The position numbers and the translations under genes are program-made. Below, in pieces: positions 45,286 through 53,513 of a DNA stretch of 64,000 nucleotides (position 1 is the stretch's first letter; each line of letters begins with the position of its first letter). The DNA comes from Actinomycetospora chibensis (GTDB taxonomy: Bacteria; Actinomycetota; Actinomycetes; Mycobacteriales; Pseudonocardiaceae), in contig NZ_JAQZAM010000021.1 of assembly GCF_028737215.1 (NCBI RefSeq), positions 16,447-80,446 on the forward strand, read 5' to 3'. The notes beneath the pieces were generated by a model. The model was given only the letters and a program-made list of their open reading frames with translations. It had not been told where the DNA came from and made no database searches.

Positions 45286-45974
45286 CCGGCCACCAGCTGC
45301 AGGTAGATCGCGCGGCGCTGCGGGCTGAGCGCCAGCACCTCCGGCTCGCTCCAGCCGTAGGCGGAGGCGAGTCGGTGGACGTCGGCCAGCAGCCGCCAGG
45401 CCCAGGCGTCGAGCTCGGCCCAGAGGAAGGCGGCGACGTCGAACGGAGCCGACCACGCCGTGCCGCACGCGTCGCACCGTAGGGCGAAGGTGACGTCGGC
45501 TTGGGGGTCCGCCCGCGCCATCCGCTCCTCGACCAACGCCAGCGCAGCGGCGGGCGCCCCCGGCGCGCAAGCGCGCAGGAGCTCCGCCACCGCTTGCTCG
45601 ACGTCGCCGGTGGCAGCGGCTCGTTCGACATCCGCGCTGGTCGGCAGGCGCAGGGTGAGCTCGACCCCGTCGACGCCGAGGTGGAGTTGACCGCCATCGG
45701 GCACTGCCCGGATCTCCCCCACGCGGAACGCGAGTTCCTGGCGCTCGGCGCATCCGGGGCACGCAACGACCGCGGCCAGGAGCGGCCCGAACAGCCGCTC
45801 CCTCAGGTCGAGCAGGGCGGCGTCGCGTTCCCCGACGCCGCGCTCGGCCCAGTCCGTTTCGTCGACGACCGAGAGCAGCGCGAGCGCCCGCCGGGTGGAG
45901 GACAAGCGCCCGCCGTGCTCCCAGACGTCGAGAAGCGCGGCGGGCGTCGGGTCACGCCAGTCCGCCGACGGCAT
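45282..45974 (-). CDS. eCIS baseplate-associated protein with zinc-finger pair (T4 hub-chaperone-like)
   Basis: This is a 230-residue protein from ATG 45974, 2 bp after the tube stop. It shows two CxxC pairs (VACPGCAERQELAFRV near residue 75; LRCDACGTAWSAPFDV near 172) enclosing an alpha/beta domain, then WRLLADVHRLASAYGWSEPE and LSPQRRAIYLQLV. Such proteins, annotated as T4-family baseplate hub assembly chaperones, follow the tube gene in actinobacterial eCIS. The name is by context and overall pattern, less certain than that of the core genes. Confidence 0.7.
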   Translation of the reverse strand: MPSADWRDPTPAALLDVWEHGGRLSSTRRALALLSVVDETDWAERGVGERDAALLDLRERLFGPLLAAVVACPGCAERQELAFRVGEIRAVPDGGQLHLGVDGVELTLRLPTSADVERAAATGDVEQAVAELLRACAPGAPAAALALVEERMARADPQADVTFALRCDACGTAWSAPFDVAAFLWAELDAWAWRLLADVHRLASAYGWSEPEVLALSPQRRAIYLQLVAG

Positions 45975-45976
45975 GG

Positions 45977-46513
45977 TCAGACGCCGGGGTTGGTGAAGGT
46001 GGGCTCGGTCGGCTCGACGACGGTCTGGTCGCGCTCCCAGCCCTCGTTCTCCAGCTTGATGTGCTGGATCGCGACGGCGTTGGCGTTGGCGTCCAGGTCG
46101 GGCAGCGCTTGGAACTCCGAGACCCAGCAGCGGAGGAGGTTGTAGGCGATCGCGAGCTGCCCGGCCTCGTTGTAGACCTCGAGGATGACGTCTTTGCGGA
46201 AATCGGCCAGCGAGACCTCGGCCCCGGAGCCCGCGCCGCCCACGCCCACCTGGAACGCTTTGTTCGCCCACTTCTCGAACTCGGTGTCGTGGGTGACCCC
46301 GCGTTCGAGCGTGATCGCCTCGAACTCGGTGCGACCAGGGGACTTGCGGCTGGTCGACGGGTCGCCGCCTTCGCGGTGCTTGACCACCTCGGTGGTGCGC
46401 TTCATAGCGCCGACCTTGGAGATGCCCGCGACGTAGCGCCCGTCCCACTTCACGCGGAACTTGAAGTTCTTGTACGGGTCGAACCGGTTCTGGTTGACGG
46501 TGAACTGAGCCAC
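45977..46513 (-). CDS. Tail tube protein (gp19-like, Afp1/5 type)
   Basis: This 178-residue tube protein has the conserved opening NQNRFDPYKNFKFRVKWDGR, then SKVGAMKRTTEVVKHREGGD, KSPGRTEFEAITLERGVTHD and FRKDVILEVYNEAGQLAIAY. These are the strands of the gp19/Hcp-like beta-barrel. Hexamers stack to make the inner tube that is driven into the target and holds cargo. Only one tube gene of this class is present besides the Afp7-like initiator. The gene follows the sheath by 10 bp. Confidence 0.94.
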   Translation of the reverse strand: MAQFTVNQNRFDPYKNFKFRVKWDGRYVAGISKVGAMKRTTEVVKHREGGDPSTSRKSPGRTEFEAITLERGVTHDTEFEKWANKAFQVGVGGAGSGAEVSLADFRKDVILEVYNEAGQLAIAYNLLRCWVSEFQALPDLDANANAVAIQHIKLENEGWERDQTVVEPTEPTFTNPGV

Positions 46514-46523
46514 GATGGCCTCC

Positions 46524-48275
46524 CTAGACCTGGACCTGGCCGGCCATCTGCTGGATCTTGAGCACCACGAACTCGGCGGGTTTCAGCGGCGCGAACCCGA
46601 CCACCACGTTGACGATGCCGTTGTCGATGTCATTCTGCGTGGTCGTGTCCTTGTCGACCTTGACGAAGTACGCGTCGCGCGACGTGCGGCCCTGGAAGGC
46701 GCCCTGGCGGAACAGGTTGTTCATGAACGCGCCGACGTTGAGCCGGATCTGCGCCCACAACCCCTCGTCGTTGGGCTCGAACACCACCCACTTGAGCGCC
46801 TGGAACAAGCTCTCCTCGATGAAGAGCGCCGTCCGGCGGACGGGGATGTACTTCCACTCGCTGGCCTTGGTGTCGGCGCCATCGAGCGTCCGGGCGCCCC
46901 AGACGATGTTCCCGAAGATCGGGAAGTTGCGGAGGACGTTGACGCCCAGCGGGTTCAGCTGGCCGCTCTGGTCGTCGGAGATCACGGTGGCCAGGTCGGC
47001 GCCGACGATAACGGCCTCGGTGCCCGCCGGGGCCTTCCAGGCGCCGCGGGCCACGTCGGTGCGTCCGTAGATCCCGGCGATCGTGCCGCTGGCCGCGACG
47101 TCGCGGGGCTGGCCGCCGTCCAGCGGGTCGGGCATGGACAGCCGGGGGAAGTAGACCGCGGAGTGGTTGTCGGTGGTGATGTTGTTCAGCGCCCGCCGCA
47201 TACCTGCCGGGGTCGTCACGGAACCCGGGATGTCCACGAGCAGGAATGCGCGCTTCGTGATGCAGTACCTGAGTGCCTTGTCGTAAATGTCCTTGCGTGC
47301 CGTGTCCTCGACCCCCTTCCGCGCGGCGGCCGGGAGGCAAAGGATGTTGAACACCTCGGGGGCGATCGTGTCGAGCGTGCGGAGGTGCTCTTCCGATGCA
47401 CCGAGCAGATCGGTGGCCGACGCCGGGACCGTGCCGTTCGACCCGTTGCCCAGCGGGAACCACGAATCCCTGGTCGGGTTGCCGGTCGGTCCACCATTAG
47501 TGGTCGTGGGTGGAGGCGCAGGCACCGGAGGCTGGTTTTCCACCTGCTTGGGGTCGGCGACCCGCACCGTGACCAGCTCGGAGCCGCGCAGTGCCGAGGC
47601 GACGAAGTTGGGGGAGTTCGCCTCCATCGACAGGCCGCGAAATGCCTCGAACCGGAGCACGACCTTCGCGCCGGTGCCGTCGACGACGGGCTGGCCGTTC
47701 GCGTCCAGGGCGAGCTCGCGGACGAAGATGTTGAAAGGCTCGTCCCTGGCGGGCGACGGGTCGGCCGGTGGCGGGTCGGCCGGTGGCGGGTCGGCCGGTG
47801 GCGGGTCGGCCGGTGGCGGGTCGGCGGGTGGCGGGTCGGCGGGCGGCTCCTCGTCGGGGTCCGGGGTCACATGCATCGCCGCGACCTCGATGGCCTTGTT
47901 GGCCCACGTGCCCTCGGACGCCGCCGAGAAGACCAGGCTGTCCTGCGTATCATCGCCCGTCTTGCCCGTGAACGTCAGCGTGGCTTTCTTCGGGGCGTTA
48001 TCGCCCGTGCCGCCCGCCACCCGGAGCACCCAGGCCACCGAACCGCCGTTGAGGTAGTACTGCGCGATGCCGTAGCTCGCCTCGCTCTGCGCGTCGATCC
48101 CACCGAAGGTCCGATCGAAATCGGCGAGGCTGGTGATGCGGGTGGGGACGTTCATCGGGCCGCGGCGGAAGTAGTCGACGAACGCCGTGTTCGCCGTGCT
48201 CACCCCCGTGATCGGCCGCACCCCGCTGGGGATCTCTTCGACGTAGACCCCGGGAAACGTCAACGCAGACGGCAT
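46524..48275 (-). CDS. Contractile sheath protein with proline-rich insertion
   Basis: This 583-residue sheath protein is the first gene of the eCIS operon. The N-terminal handshake arm (LTFPGVYVEEIPSGVRPITG) and C-terminal domain (FEPNDEGLWAQIRLNVGAFM; TRDAYF-type strand SRDAYFVKVDKDTTTQNDID; VVGFAPLKPAEFVVLKIQQM) match Phage_sheath proteins. Two insertions stand out: a PPADP-repeat block at residues 141-173 and a second Pro/Thr/Gly block around 250-272. Both are in the middle domain, which faces outward in known sheaths. A single sheath gene is present, while Afp/PVC have three. Confidence 0.94.
   Translation of the reverse strand: MPSALTFPGVYVEEIPSGVRPITGVSTANTAFVDYFRRGPMNVPTRITSLADFDRTFGGIDAQSEASYGIAQYYLNGGSVAWVLRVAGGTGDNAPKKATLTFTGKTGDDTQDSLVFSAASEGTWANKAIEVAAMHVTPDPDEEPPADPPPADPPPADPPPADPPPADPPPADPSPARDEPFNIFVRELALDANGQPVVDGTGAKVVLRFEAFRGLSMEANSPNFVASALRGSELVTVRVADPKQVENQPPVPAPPPTTTNGGPTGNPTRDSWFPLGNGSNGTVPASATDLLGASEEHLRTLDTIAPEVFNILCLPAAARKGVEDTARKDIYDKALRYCITKRAFLLVDIPGSVTTPAGMRRALNNITTDNHSAVYFPRLSMPDPLDGGQPRDVAASGTIAGIYGRTDVARGAWKAPAGTEAVIVGADLATVISDDQSGQLNPLGVNVLRNFPIFGNIVWGARTLDGADTKASEWKYIPVRRTALFIEESLFQALKWVVFEPNDEGLWAQIRLNVGAFMNNLFRQGAFQGRTSRDAYFVKVDKDTTTQNDIDNGIVNVVVGFAPLKPAEFVVLKIQQMAGQVQV
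47757..47850 (+). repeat. 15-bp tandem repeat in the sheath gene
   Basis: About six near-perfect copies of gccggtggcgggtcg stand head to tail. On the minus strand they encode PPADP units in the sheath protein. Copy number is likely variable between strains because perfect copies can slip during replication without breaking the frame. Confidence 0.9.
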
Positions 48276-48375
48276 CGGCTCTTCCTCATTCCCACAGGTA
48301 GCTCACGTTGAGGCCAATGTCCGGGCCACCCGTCACGAGTGCGTCACAGCGACGCGGCGGGCAGGCGGTGGGCCG

Positions 48376-48590
48376 TCACGGCCCCCGGCCGCGCGCCCGC
48401 GGGATCTCTTGCGCGAACTCGACAAACAAGCCCATCGGGGTCGGCGACGTGGACGATCCGGTGCCCCCAGGGCCGGTCGGTGGGCGCCGCACAGCAACGC
48501 CCCGAGCGCGGCCGGGGTCCCGGACGGACAGCACGGCCGGCTCGACCTGCGCGGCGAGATTATCGGCTGGCTGTGCAATCCTCGCCATAG
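48376..48590 (-). pseudogene. Glyoxalase/VOC-family fragment (broken frames)
   Basis: Adjacent minus-strand frames give GHRIVHVADPD followed, after a one-base shift, by GLFVEFAQEIPRARG. This is the pattern of the last strand of a VOC/glyoxalase-like domain. Upstream pieces lie in other frames and no start is visible. It is best read as the remnant of a small dioxygenase-superfamily gene just upstream of the eCIS operon. Confidence 0.35.
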
Positions 48591-48714
48591 TCCCGCTCCA
48601 GGTGTCTGCGGCTTAGGGCTGGCTGGCGTTCCTGCGGGAACCGCAGATGTTCGGGGTCCGACCTTGCAGGGCCTGCGTGAGCAGCCGGCGCCGGACGCCC
48701 GCGAGACCGCGACA

Positions 48715-49067
48715 ATGGGCATTTACGTGCTGGAGGCATCGGTGCCGCGTGGCCGCTATCAGCAGAAGGTGGACGCCGCTGCCGCGCAGCCGCCCACGGC
48801 CGAGGTCCAGTTCGACTGCTGGGAACCCGCGGACGACGCAAACGCCACCCGGCTGCTCCGCTCGGCGACCGAGTCGGTTGGCTCCTTCTCATCGGTCGAC
48901 GTCGTGGCGACCGCGGCGACGCGGCCGGCGAGCCGCTGGCGGCGGCACGGGGCCGGGCGCTGATGGCACGGCTGGACCTGGGCGACACGGACACGCCGGG
49001 CGGCGTCTACCCCGTCCGGCACGACGATCCCGACGCCGTCTTCCTCATGGTGCGACGCACGAGGTGA
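48715..49067 (+). pseudogene. Small hypothetical gene, apparently frameshifted
   Basis: From ATG 48715 the frame reads MGIYVLEASVPRGRYQQKVD and FDCWEPADDANATRLLRSAT up to SSVDVVA, then turns to Arg-rich nonsense and stops at 48963. From about 48905 the neighbouring frame continues with natural composition (GEPLAAARGRALMARLDLGD, YPVRHDDPDAVFLMVRRTR) to a TGA at 49065-49067. A single missing base would join them into about 117 residues. No family recognised. It may be a sequencing indel or a true pseudogene. Confidence 0.4.
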
Positions 49068-49239
49068 GGCGGAGACGTTGCCGCGACCGACCGTACAGAC
49101 CTAAGTCATCGCGGCGGTCCCGACCGAGCGCGTCCGACGACGGGGTGACGATGCCGTGCCGGCTCCGTGACGAGACCGATCGATGCTGTCCAGCCAGATG
49201 GACGGAGCGGGACGAATTCGCGAACCGGGGGTGGCGGCC

Positions 49240-50100
49240 ATGCCCTACGCGCTCATCAAGGGTCAGTCACGGATCGTTGGCACCGCGCCCGACGGTGATT
49301 CGTTCCGCTTCTATCCCGACGACGAGGACGCCTTCGATAAGGCAGGGCTTCGCGTCCGGGTCAACGCGGGCGGTGGTGCCCAGCTCCGGCTCGAGGGCAT
49401 CGACACCCCCGAGACGCACTACACGCCGCCCGTCGGCGGCACAGGCCCGCTCCACCAGCCGCCGCCGTCGGCAAAGGGCGCCGCGAGCCGCGCTCTGGAA
49501 CTGCTCGGGTTCACCCGCGTCGAGCGCCGACCGGGCGAGACCGTCACGGAGTCCGAGCCGGAGACCGTCCCGTGCCACATCGCCACCAGGTCCACCGACG
49601 ACTACGGGCGGTGCATCGCGTTCGCGTTCTCCGACGAGACTGCACAGGACGATCCCGCGTTCTTCCTCACCGGGGAGAAGGTTCGCGAGAGCATCAACCA
49701 CCACCTCGTGGACGAGGGCTGGGCGTACGTGACCTTCTACTCGTCGCTCTTCGCCGACCTGCGTGGCACGTTGGCCGATGCGGCGTCGAAGGCTCAAGCC
49801 GCAAAGCATGGGGTGTGGCGGGACGACGCCACGCTCACGGGCCTGACCCTCACCTCGATCGACACCATCACTGAAGAGCGACTCGTCCTCCCGAAGCTCT
49901 TCCGCCGCCTCGTCGACTACCTGGCGGTCAACGACGGCAATCCCGACCTCTCGGGGTTCCTGGCCTACGTCGACACCCACGGCGGCCGCGTCATCAGGAC
50001 CGACACCACAGCGGTGACGGGATTCGACAACGTCCTGCACGTGCATGGACAGACGGTCAAGCTCGTCCTCCACCCGAGCGAGCTGATCTTCCTCGAGTAG
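49240..50100 (+). CDS. Thermonuclease-like (SNase/TNc) protein
   Basis: The call is a 286-residue protein from ATG 49240; an ATG at 49183 would add 19 residues. It shows the staphylococcal-nuclease core: DGDSFRFYP, LRLEGIDTPETHY (first catalytic Arg/Asp region), DDYGRCIAFAF (second Arg), VRESINHHLVDEGWAYVTFY and AAKHGVW. These enzymes cut DNA and RNA with Ca2+. There is no signal peptide, so it is not an ordinary secreted nuclease. It is about 1 kb upstream of the eCIS operon on the other strand and may be cargo. The last 90 residues are an extra domain of unknown fold. Confidence 0.8.
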   Translation: MPYALIKGQSRIVGTAPDGDSFRFYPDDEDAFDKAGLRVRVNAGGGAQLRLEGIDTPETHYTPPVGGTGPLHQPPPSAKGAASRALELLGFTRVERRPGETVTESEPETVPCHIATRSTDDYGRCIAFAFSDETAQDDPAFFLTGEKVRESINHHLVDEGWAYVTFYSSLFADLRGTLADAASKAQAAKHGVWRDDATLTGLTLTSIDTITEERLVLPKLFRRLVDYLAVNDGNPDLSGFLAYVDTHGGRVIRTDTTAVTGFDNVLHVHGQTVKLVLHPSELIFLE

Positions 50101-50393
50101 ACCGAGGGGCGTCGAGCGCGGGGCGGCCCACCGGACGCGCCGGTCCGGAGCGGCCTCGCGGCGACGTTCGCCTGATGTCACCCGGCGCACTCCTCCCCGT
50201 AGCAGGGGGCTCGGTGTCAGCCGCACCCCCTCGTCGGGTGGCCCGCTGAGCACGCCCGACTGGTGATGCAGCGTGACCGAGCTGCGTGGCACGGGGGATC
50301 CACCCTTAAGGCGCAGCGACCTCGGACGTCTGTGACAGCTCAGTGACGGCTGCGGCCTACCGTCGACCGCGCCGTTGGGACGGGGAGGCTGCC
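50101..50393. other. Intergenic region before the BTAD regulator genes
   Basis: No gene is supported in these 293 bp. They must carry the promoter for the first BTAD regulator, but no clear -10/-35 pair or operator repeat could be picked out. Confidence 0.4.
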
Positions 50394-51173
50394 ATGGTCG
50401 AGGCGACGGAGGGAGCCACGGGCGACGCCGAGGGCGCCTCGGGACGCACCGTGCTGCACCTGTTCACGGGTCCGACGGTGACCGTCGACGGCCGTCGGCG
50501 CGCGGTACCCGAGGGCAGCAAGCGGCTGCTTGGCTACGTCGCCCTCCACCGTCGGCGCATCGACCGTCGCCAGGTGGCCGGCGCCCTCTGGCCGGACGGT
50601 GGCGACGACCGCGCCGGCGGAAACCTGCGGTCTGCCCTGTGGCGACTACGCTGCGCCGACATCGATGTGCTCGACGCCGACAAGTGGACCCTCGGCCTGC
50701 ACGAGGGCGTGGCAGTGGACATCCGCGACGTCCACGCGTGGGCCGAACGCCTGATCAACGGAGTACCGGGCATCGACGACCTCGCCGTCCGGCCGTCCTG
50801 GATCGACGCCCTCGACCTGCTGCCAGGGTGGTGCGAGGACTGGGTGCTCTACGAACGCGAGCGTCTGCGGCAGCGCACGCTGCACGCCCTCGAGTCACTG
50901 AGCCGCCGGCTCGCGGAGGCCGGCCGCGCCGCCGACGCCGTCGACGCAGCGCTCCTCGCGGTCTCCGCCGAGCCGTTGCGGGAGAGCGCCCAGCGCGCCC
51001 TCATTGAGGCGCACATCGCCGAAGGGAACCGGGCCGAGGCGCTCCGCACGTATGAGACCTATCGACGGCTGCTGCGACGCGAGCTCCACGTCGACCCTTC
51101 GCCCGCGTTGCTGGCGCCGCTCAGAATGGGTTCGCGAGAGCATTGGCGGCCATCCCCATTGGCGCGCGCCTGA
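50394..51173 (+). CDS. BTAD-domain (SARP-like) transcriptional regulator 1
   Basis: This is a 259-residue protein from ATG 50394. An N-terminal OmpR/SARP-type winged helix (LHLFTGPTVTVDGRRRAVPE, KRLLGYVALHRRRIDRRQVA, GALWPDGGDDRAGGNLRSAL) is followed by the bacterial transcriptional activator domain (DWVLYERERLRQRTLHALES; AEGNRAEALRTYETYRRLLR). It lacks the ATPase and TPR parts of large AfsR proteins. A paralogue follows 184 bp downstream. Their closeness to the eCIS locus suggests they may control it, but no target site is visible. Confidence 0.88.
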   Translation: MVEATEGATGDAEGASGRTVLHLFTGPTVTVDGRRRAVPEGSKRLLGYVALHRRRIDRRQVAGALWPDGGDDRAGGNLRSALWRLRCADIDVLDADKWTLGLHEGVAVDIRDVHAWAERLINGVPGIDDLAVRPSWIDALDLLPGWCEDWVLYERERLRQRTLHALESLSRRLAEAGRAADAVDAALLAVSAEPLRESAQRALIEAHIAEGNRAEALRTYETYRRLLRRELHVDPSPALLAPLRMGSREHWRPSPLARA

Positions 51174-51357
51174 ACGAAACCTCCGCGGAGAAACGGTTCT
51201 CGCGATCAACAGGCAGTGACGTCCCGTCGACGCTGCGATTCTCGTCGGACGGCGCCGGCAATCGTCACCCGTCTGCGCCATTCTCGTCGTCCCCACGGGC
51301 GTTGATTTCCCCCACGGTTCCTCTGCACGATAACGCGGCAGTCCGTCTCGCGGGGGG

Positions 51358-52134
51358 GTGGCCGGTGTGAGCGTCTCGTCCTCTCACGTGCCCGCCACGG
51401 CGAGTGTCGGGCGACCGGAGGAGCGCCGGTGTGCCCTCCGCCTGCTCGGCGGCTTCCACCTCGTCGACCACGGGCGCCCCGCGACGCTGTCCGAGACGGC
51501 CCGGCGCCTCGTCGCCCTTCTCGCCCTCCGAGGACCCATGACGAGGAGACGGATCGCCGGATACCTGTGGCCGGAGGCGACCGAGCGGCGCGCCCAGGGG
51601 TGCTTGCGCACGGCGATGTGGCGGCTGGGCCGGGACACCGACGTCCTGTGTGCCCGCACCGACGTCGTGCGCCTCGCCCCGGACGTGTGGGTCGACGTCG
51701 ACGTGTTCTTGAGCGAGATTCGGTCGCTGACGCGGGGGGACCGATCGGTCGGAGCCGCGCTCTGCACCCACGGTGAGCATGTCCTCGAACGCCGAGACCT
51801 GCTCCCCGAGTGGGACGACGATTGGGTCGTCCTCGAGCGGGAGCGGTTGCGCCAGCTCCACATGCACGCACTCGAGGAATTGGCGACGCTCTGGGCGGAT
51901 GAGGGCCGCTGGCGCGAGGCGCTGGACGCCGCACTCCAGGCCGTGGGTCTCGAGCCCCTCCGCGAGAGCGCGCGCCGGGTGGTGATTGGGATACACCTGC
52001 GCGAGGGCAATGTCGTCGAGGCTCTGCGCCATTTCGACGAGTACCGGGTGCTGGTCCGTCGGGAGCTGGGAATCGAACCGAGCGGGCACCTCACAAAGAT
52101 CATCTCGGCGGCGTGCTCGATGACGGACCGGTGA
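51358..52134 (+). CDS. BTAD-domain (SARP-like) transcriptional regulator 2
   Basis: This is a 258-residue protein with the same two-domain plan as the previous gene: winged helix (LRLLGGFHLVDHGRPATLSE, RLVALLALRGPMTRRRIAGY, LWPEATERRAQGCLRTAM) and BTAD (DDWVVLERERLRQLHMHALE; REGNVVEALRHFDEYRVLVR). GTG start at 51358 or 51367. The two proteins are clearly related and probably arose by duplication. The 184-bp spacer between them is more AT-rich and could carry a separate promoter, so the paralogue may answer to a different signal. Confidence 0.88.
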   Translation: MAGVSVSSSHVPATASVGRPEERRCALRLLGGFHLVDHGRPATLSETARRLVALLALRGPMTRRRIAGYLWPEATERRAQGCLRTAMWRLGRDTDVLCARTDVVRLAPDVWVDVDVFLSEIRSLTRGDRSVGAALCTHGEHVLERRDLLPEWDDDWVVLERERLRQLHMHALEELATLWADEGRWREALDAALQAVGLEPLRESARRVVIGIHLREGNVVEALRHFDEYRVLVRRELGIEPSGHLTKIISAACSMTDR

Positions 52135-52188
52135 CACCTTCGTGCTCCACTGGCGTCGTCAACATCATGACCGCGTTACGGTGGCCAC

Positions 52189-52389
52189 GTGGAAGTGTCA
52201 GGAGACCGGCAGGACGCCGTGCTCGTTATCTCCGTGTGGCGTGAGCCCGACTGCCACCCGAGCTTCCGCGGACGCGTCCTCGCGGGCTCGTCCGACGAAG
52301 AGCTCCCCGAGGCAGGACCGGTGACGAGCCACGCCGAGATCCTCGACGCCGTGGCCGCGTGGCTGCGCCGGCGGATGCCGGAGGACTGA
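52189..52389 (+). CDS. Small conserved hypothetical protein
   Basis: This is a 66-residue protein starting at GTG 52189. A beta strand with WREPDCHPSFRGRVLAG is followed by a C-terminal amphipathic helix (TSHAEILDAVAAWLRRRMPE). This compact pattern is common among short actinobacterial proteins downstream of regulators, but the function is unknown. It lies 54 bp after regulator 2 on the same strand and converges with the sortase gene. Confidence 0.5.
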   Translation: MEVSGDRQDAVLVISVWREPDCHPSFRGRVLAGSSDEELPEAGPVTSHAEILDAVAAWLRRRMPED

Positions 52390-52419
52390 TCTCGCGGTCG
52401 GCCGCCCGTTGCCCGGGGC

Positions 52420-53061
52420 TCAGGCCGGGGTCGCGAAGACCACGACGTTGTCGAGATAGGTGCGGCGCACGCGGTCGAACGGGCCGCCGCAGCTCACGAT
52501 CACGAGGCGGGCCGGTCCGGCGGCGCTCGCGAGGTCGCCGGGAAGTTCCGGCTTCGCGTAGTGCCGCACGGCGGCGACGACGTAGCGGACCTCCCCCCAG
52601 GTCGTCAGGACCGACACCGCGTCGCCGGGGCCCAGGCGGTCGAGAAGGAAGAGGGCGCCGGGCCCGTCGGCGGCAGTGTCGACGTGGCCGGCCAGGAGAG
52701 TTGAGCCCGACCCGCCATCCGGGGACGCGCCTGCGCGCCACCACCCGACCCTCGCGGGGTCGTCGGGCACCTGCAGATCGGCGCCGGGGGCGTCGACAGG
52801 ATCCACCGGGGCGTCGACGTCGAGCGCGGGGATGAGCAGCCGCGTCGGTGGACCCGGTGGGGTCTCCGCCGCCGTGGCCCGGGCCGACGTGACCAGCGCG
52901 GGGAGCGAGGGTGGTGTCGACGCGATGGAGGCCGTCGGCGGGACGACGCCGAGGTCGATGTCGGCGTCGACCGCTCGGGGCGCCAGGTCGAAGCCCCAGA
53001 CGGCGAGGGCAACGCCGGTGACCACCGCGACGAGGGGCAGGGCCGCGCCGCCGCGGGTCAT
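52420..53061 (-). CDS. Class F sortase
   Basis: This 213-residue protein has an N-terminal membrane anchor (ALPLVAVVTGVALAVWGF), a disordered stretch and the sortase domain (about 90-213). Catalytic residues are His in STLLAGHVDTA near 118, Cys in ARLVIVSCGGPFDRVRRTY near 192 and the Arg six to nine residues after it. Class F sortases of actinobacteria link surface proteins to the cell wall or housekeep. It overlaps the next gene (repeat membrane protein) by 4 bases, so the pair is co-expressed. Confidence 0.9.
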   Translation of the reverse strand: MTRGGAALPLVAVVTGVALAVWGFDLAPRAVDADIDLGVVPPTASIASTPPSLPALVTSARATAAETPPGPPTRLLIPALDVDAPVDPVDAPGADLQVPDDPARVGWWRAGASPDGGSGSTLLAGHVDTAADGPGALFLLDRLGPGDAVSVLTTWGEVRYVVAAVRHYAKPELPGDLASAAGPARLVIVSCGGPFDRVRRTYLDNVVVFATPA

Positions 53062-53513
53062 TGGTCGCGGCGACGCCGCATGAACGCCACGACCCCCGTG
53101 CCCGCGAGGACGAACCCCAGCACGCCGACGGCGATCGACCCCGCTGCATCGCCGGCGGCACCGGCGGCGTCACGGTCCCCGCCGCTGCCCGCGTCCACGC
53201 GTGTCGGCGGTCGGGCGCTGGTGCTCGTGGTGGTCGTCGTCGGGTAGGTGTACGGCTCTTCCGGATACGGCTGCTGCGGATACGGCTGCTGCGGATACGG
53301 CTGCTGCGGATACGGCTGCTGCGGTGGCTGGCCGTAGGTCGTGGGCGTGGGCCGCGAGCAAGAGAAGACAGCGATCAAGATCCCGATCACCACGACGGCC
53401 AGGACGATCAACGTCAGCCACAGCGGCCGCCGCGACCGGGTCGGCGGGGTCGGGGGTGCCCCGTACGACCCTCCCGACGAGCCGCCGCTCGGGGAATCGG
53501 GTCCGTAGGTCAT
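53058..53513 (-). CDS. Repeat-containing membrane protein paired with sortase F
   Basis: This is a 151-residue protein from ATG 53513. It has a cytoplasmic Gly/Ser/Pro head, a membrane helix (PLWLTLIVLAVVVIGILIAV near 30-50), extracellular QQPYP repeats (residues 64-84), a Thr/Ser-rich stalk and a second C-terminal hydrophobic segment followed by FMRRRRDQ. The C-terminal layout (hydrophobic helix plus Arg tail) is that of a cell-wall sorting signal, but no LPXTG-like motif is seen. It is likely a partner or substrate of the adjacent sortase. Confidence 0.7.
   Translation of the reverse strand: MTYGPDSPSGGSSGGSYGAPPTPPTRSRRPLWLTLIVLAVVVIGILIAVFSCSRPTPTTYGQPPQQPYPQQPYPQQPYPQQPYPEEPYTYPTTTTTSTSARPPTRVDAGSGGDRDAAGAAGDAAGSIAVGVLGFVLAGTGVVAFMRRRRDQ
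53260..53322 (+). repeat. 15-bp tandem repeat encoding QQPYP
   Basis: Four to five copies of ggatacggctgctgc lie in tandem in the sortase-linked membrane protein gene. On the minus strand they encode QQPYP. The copies differ little and keep frame. Confidence 0.85.
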
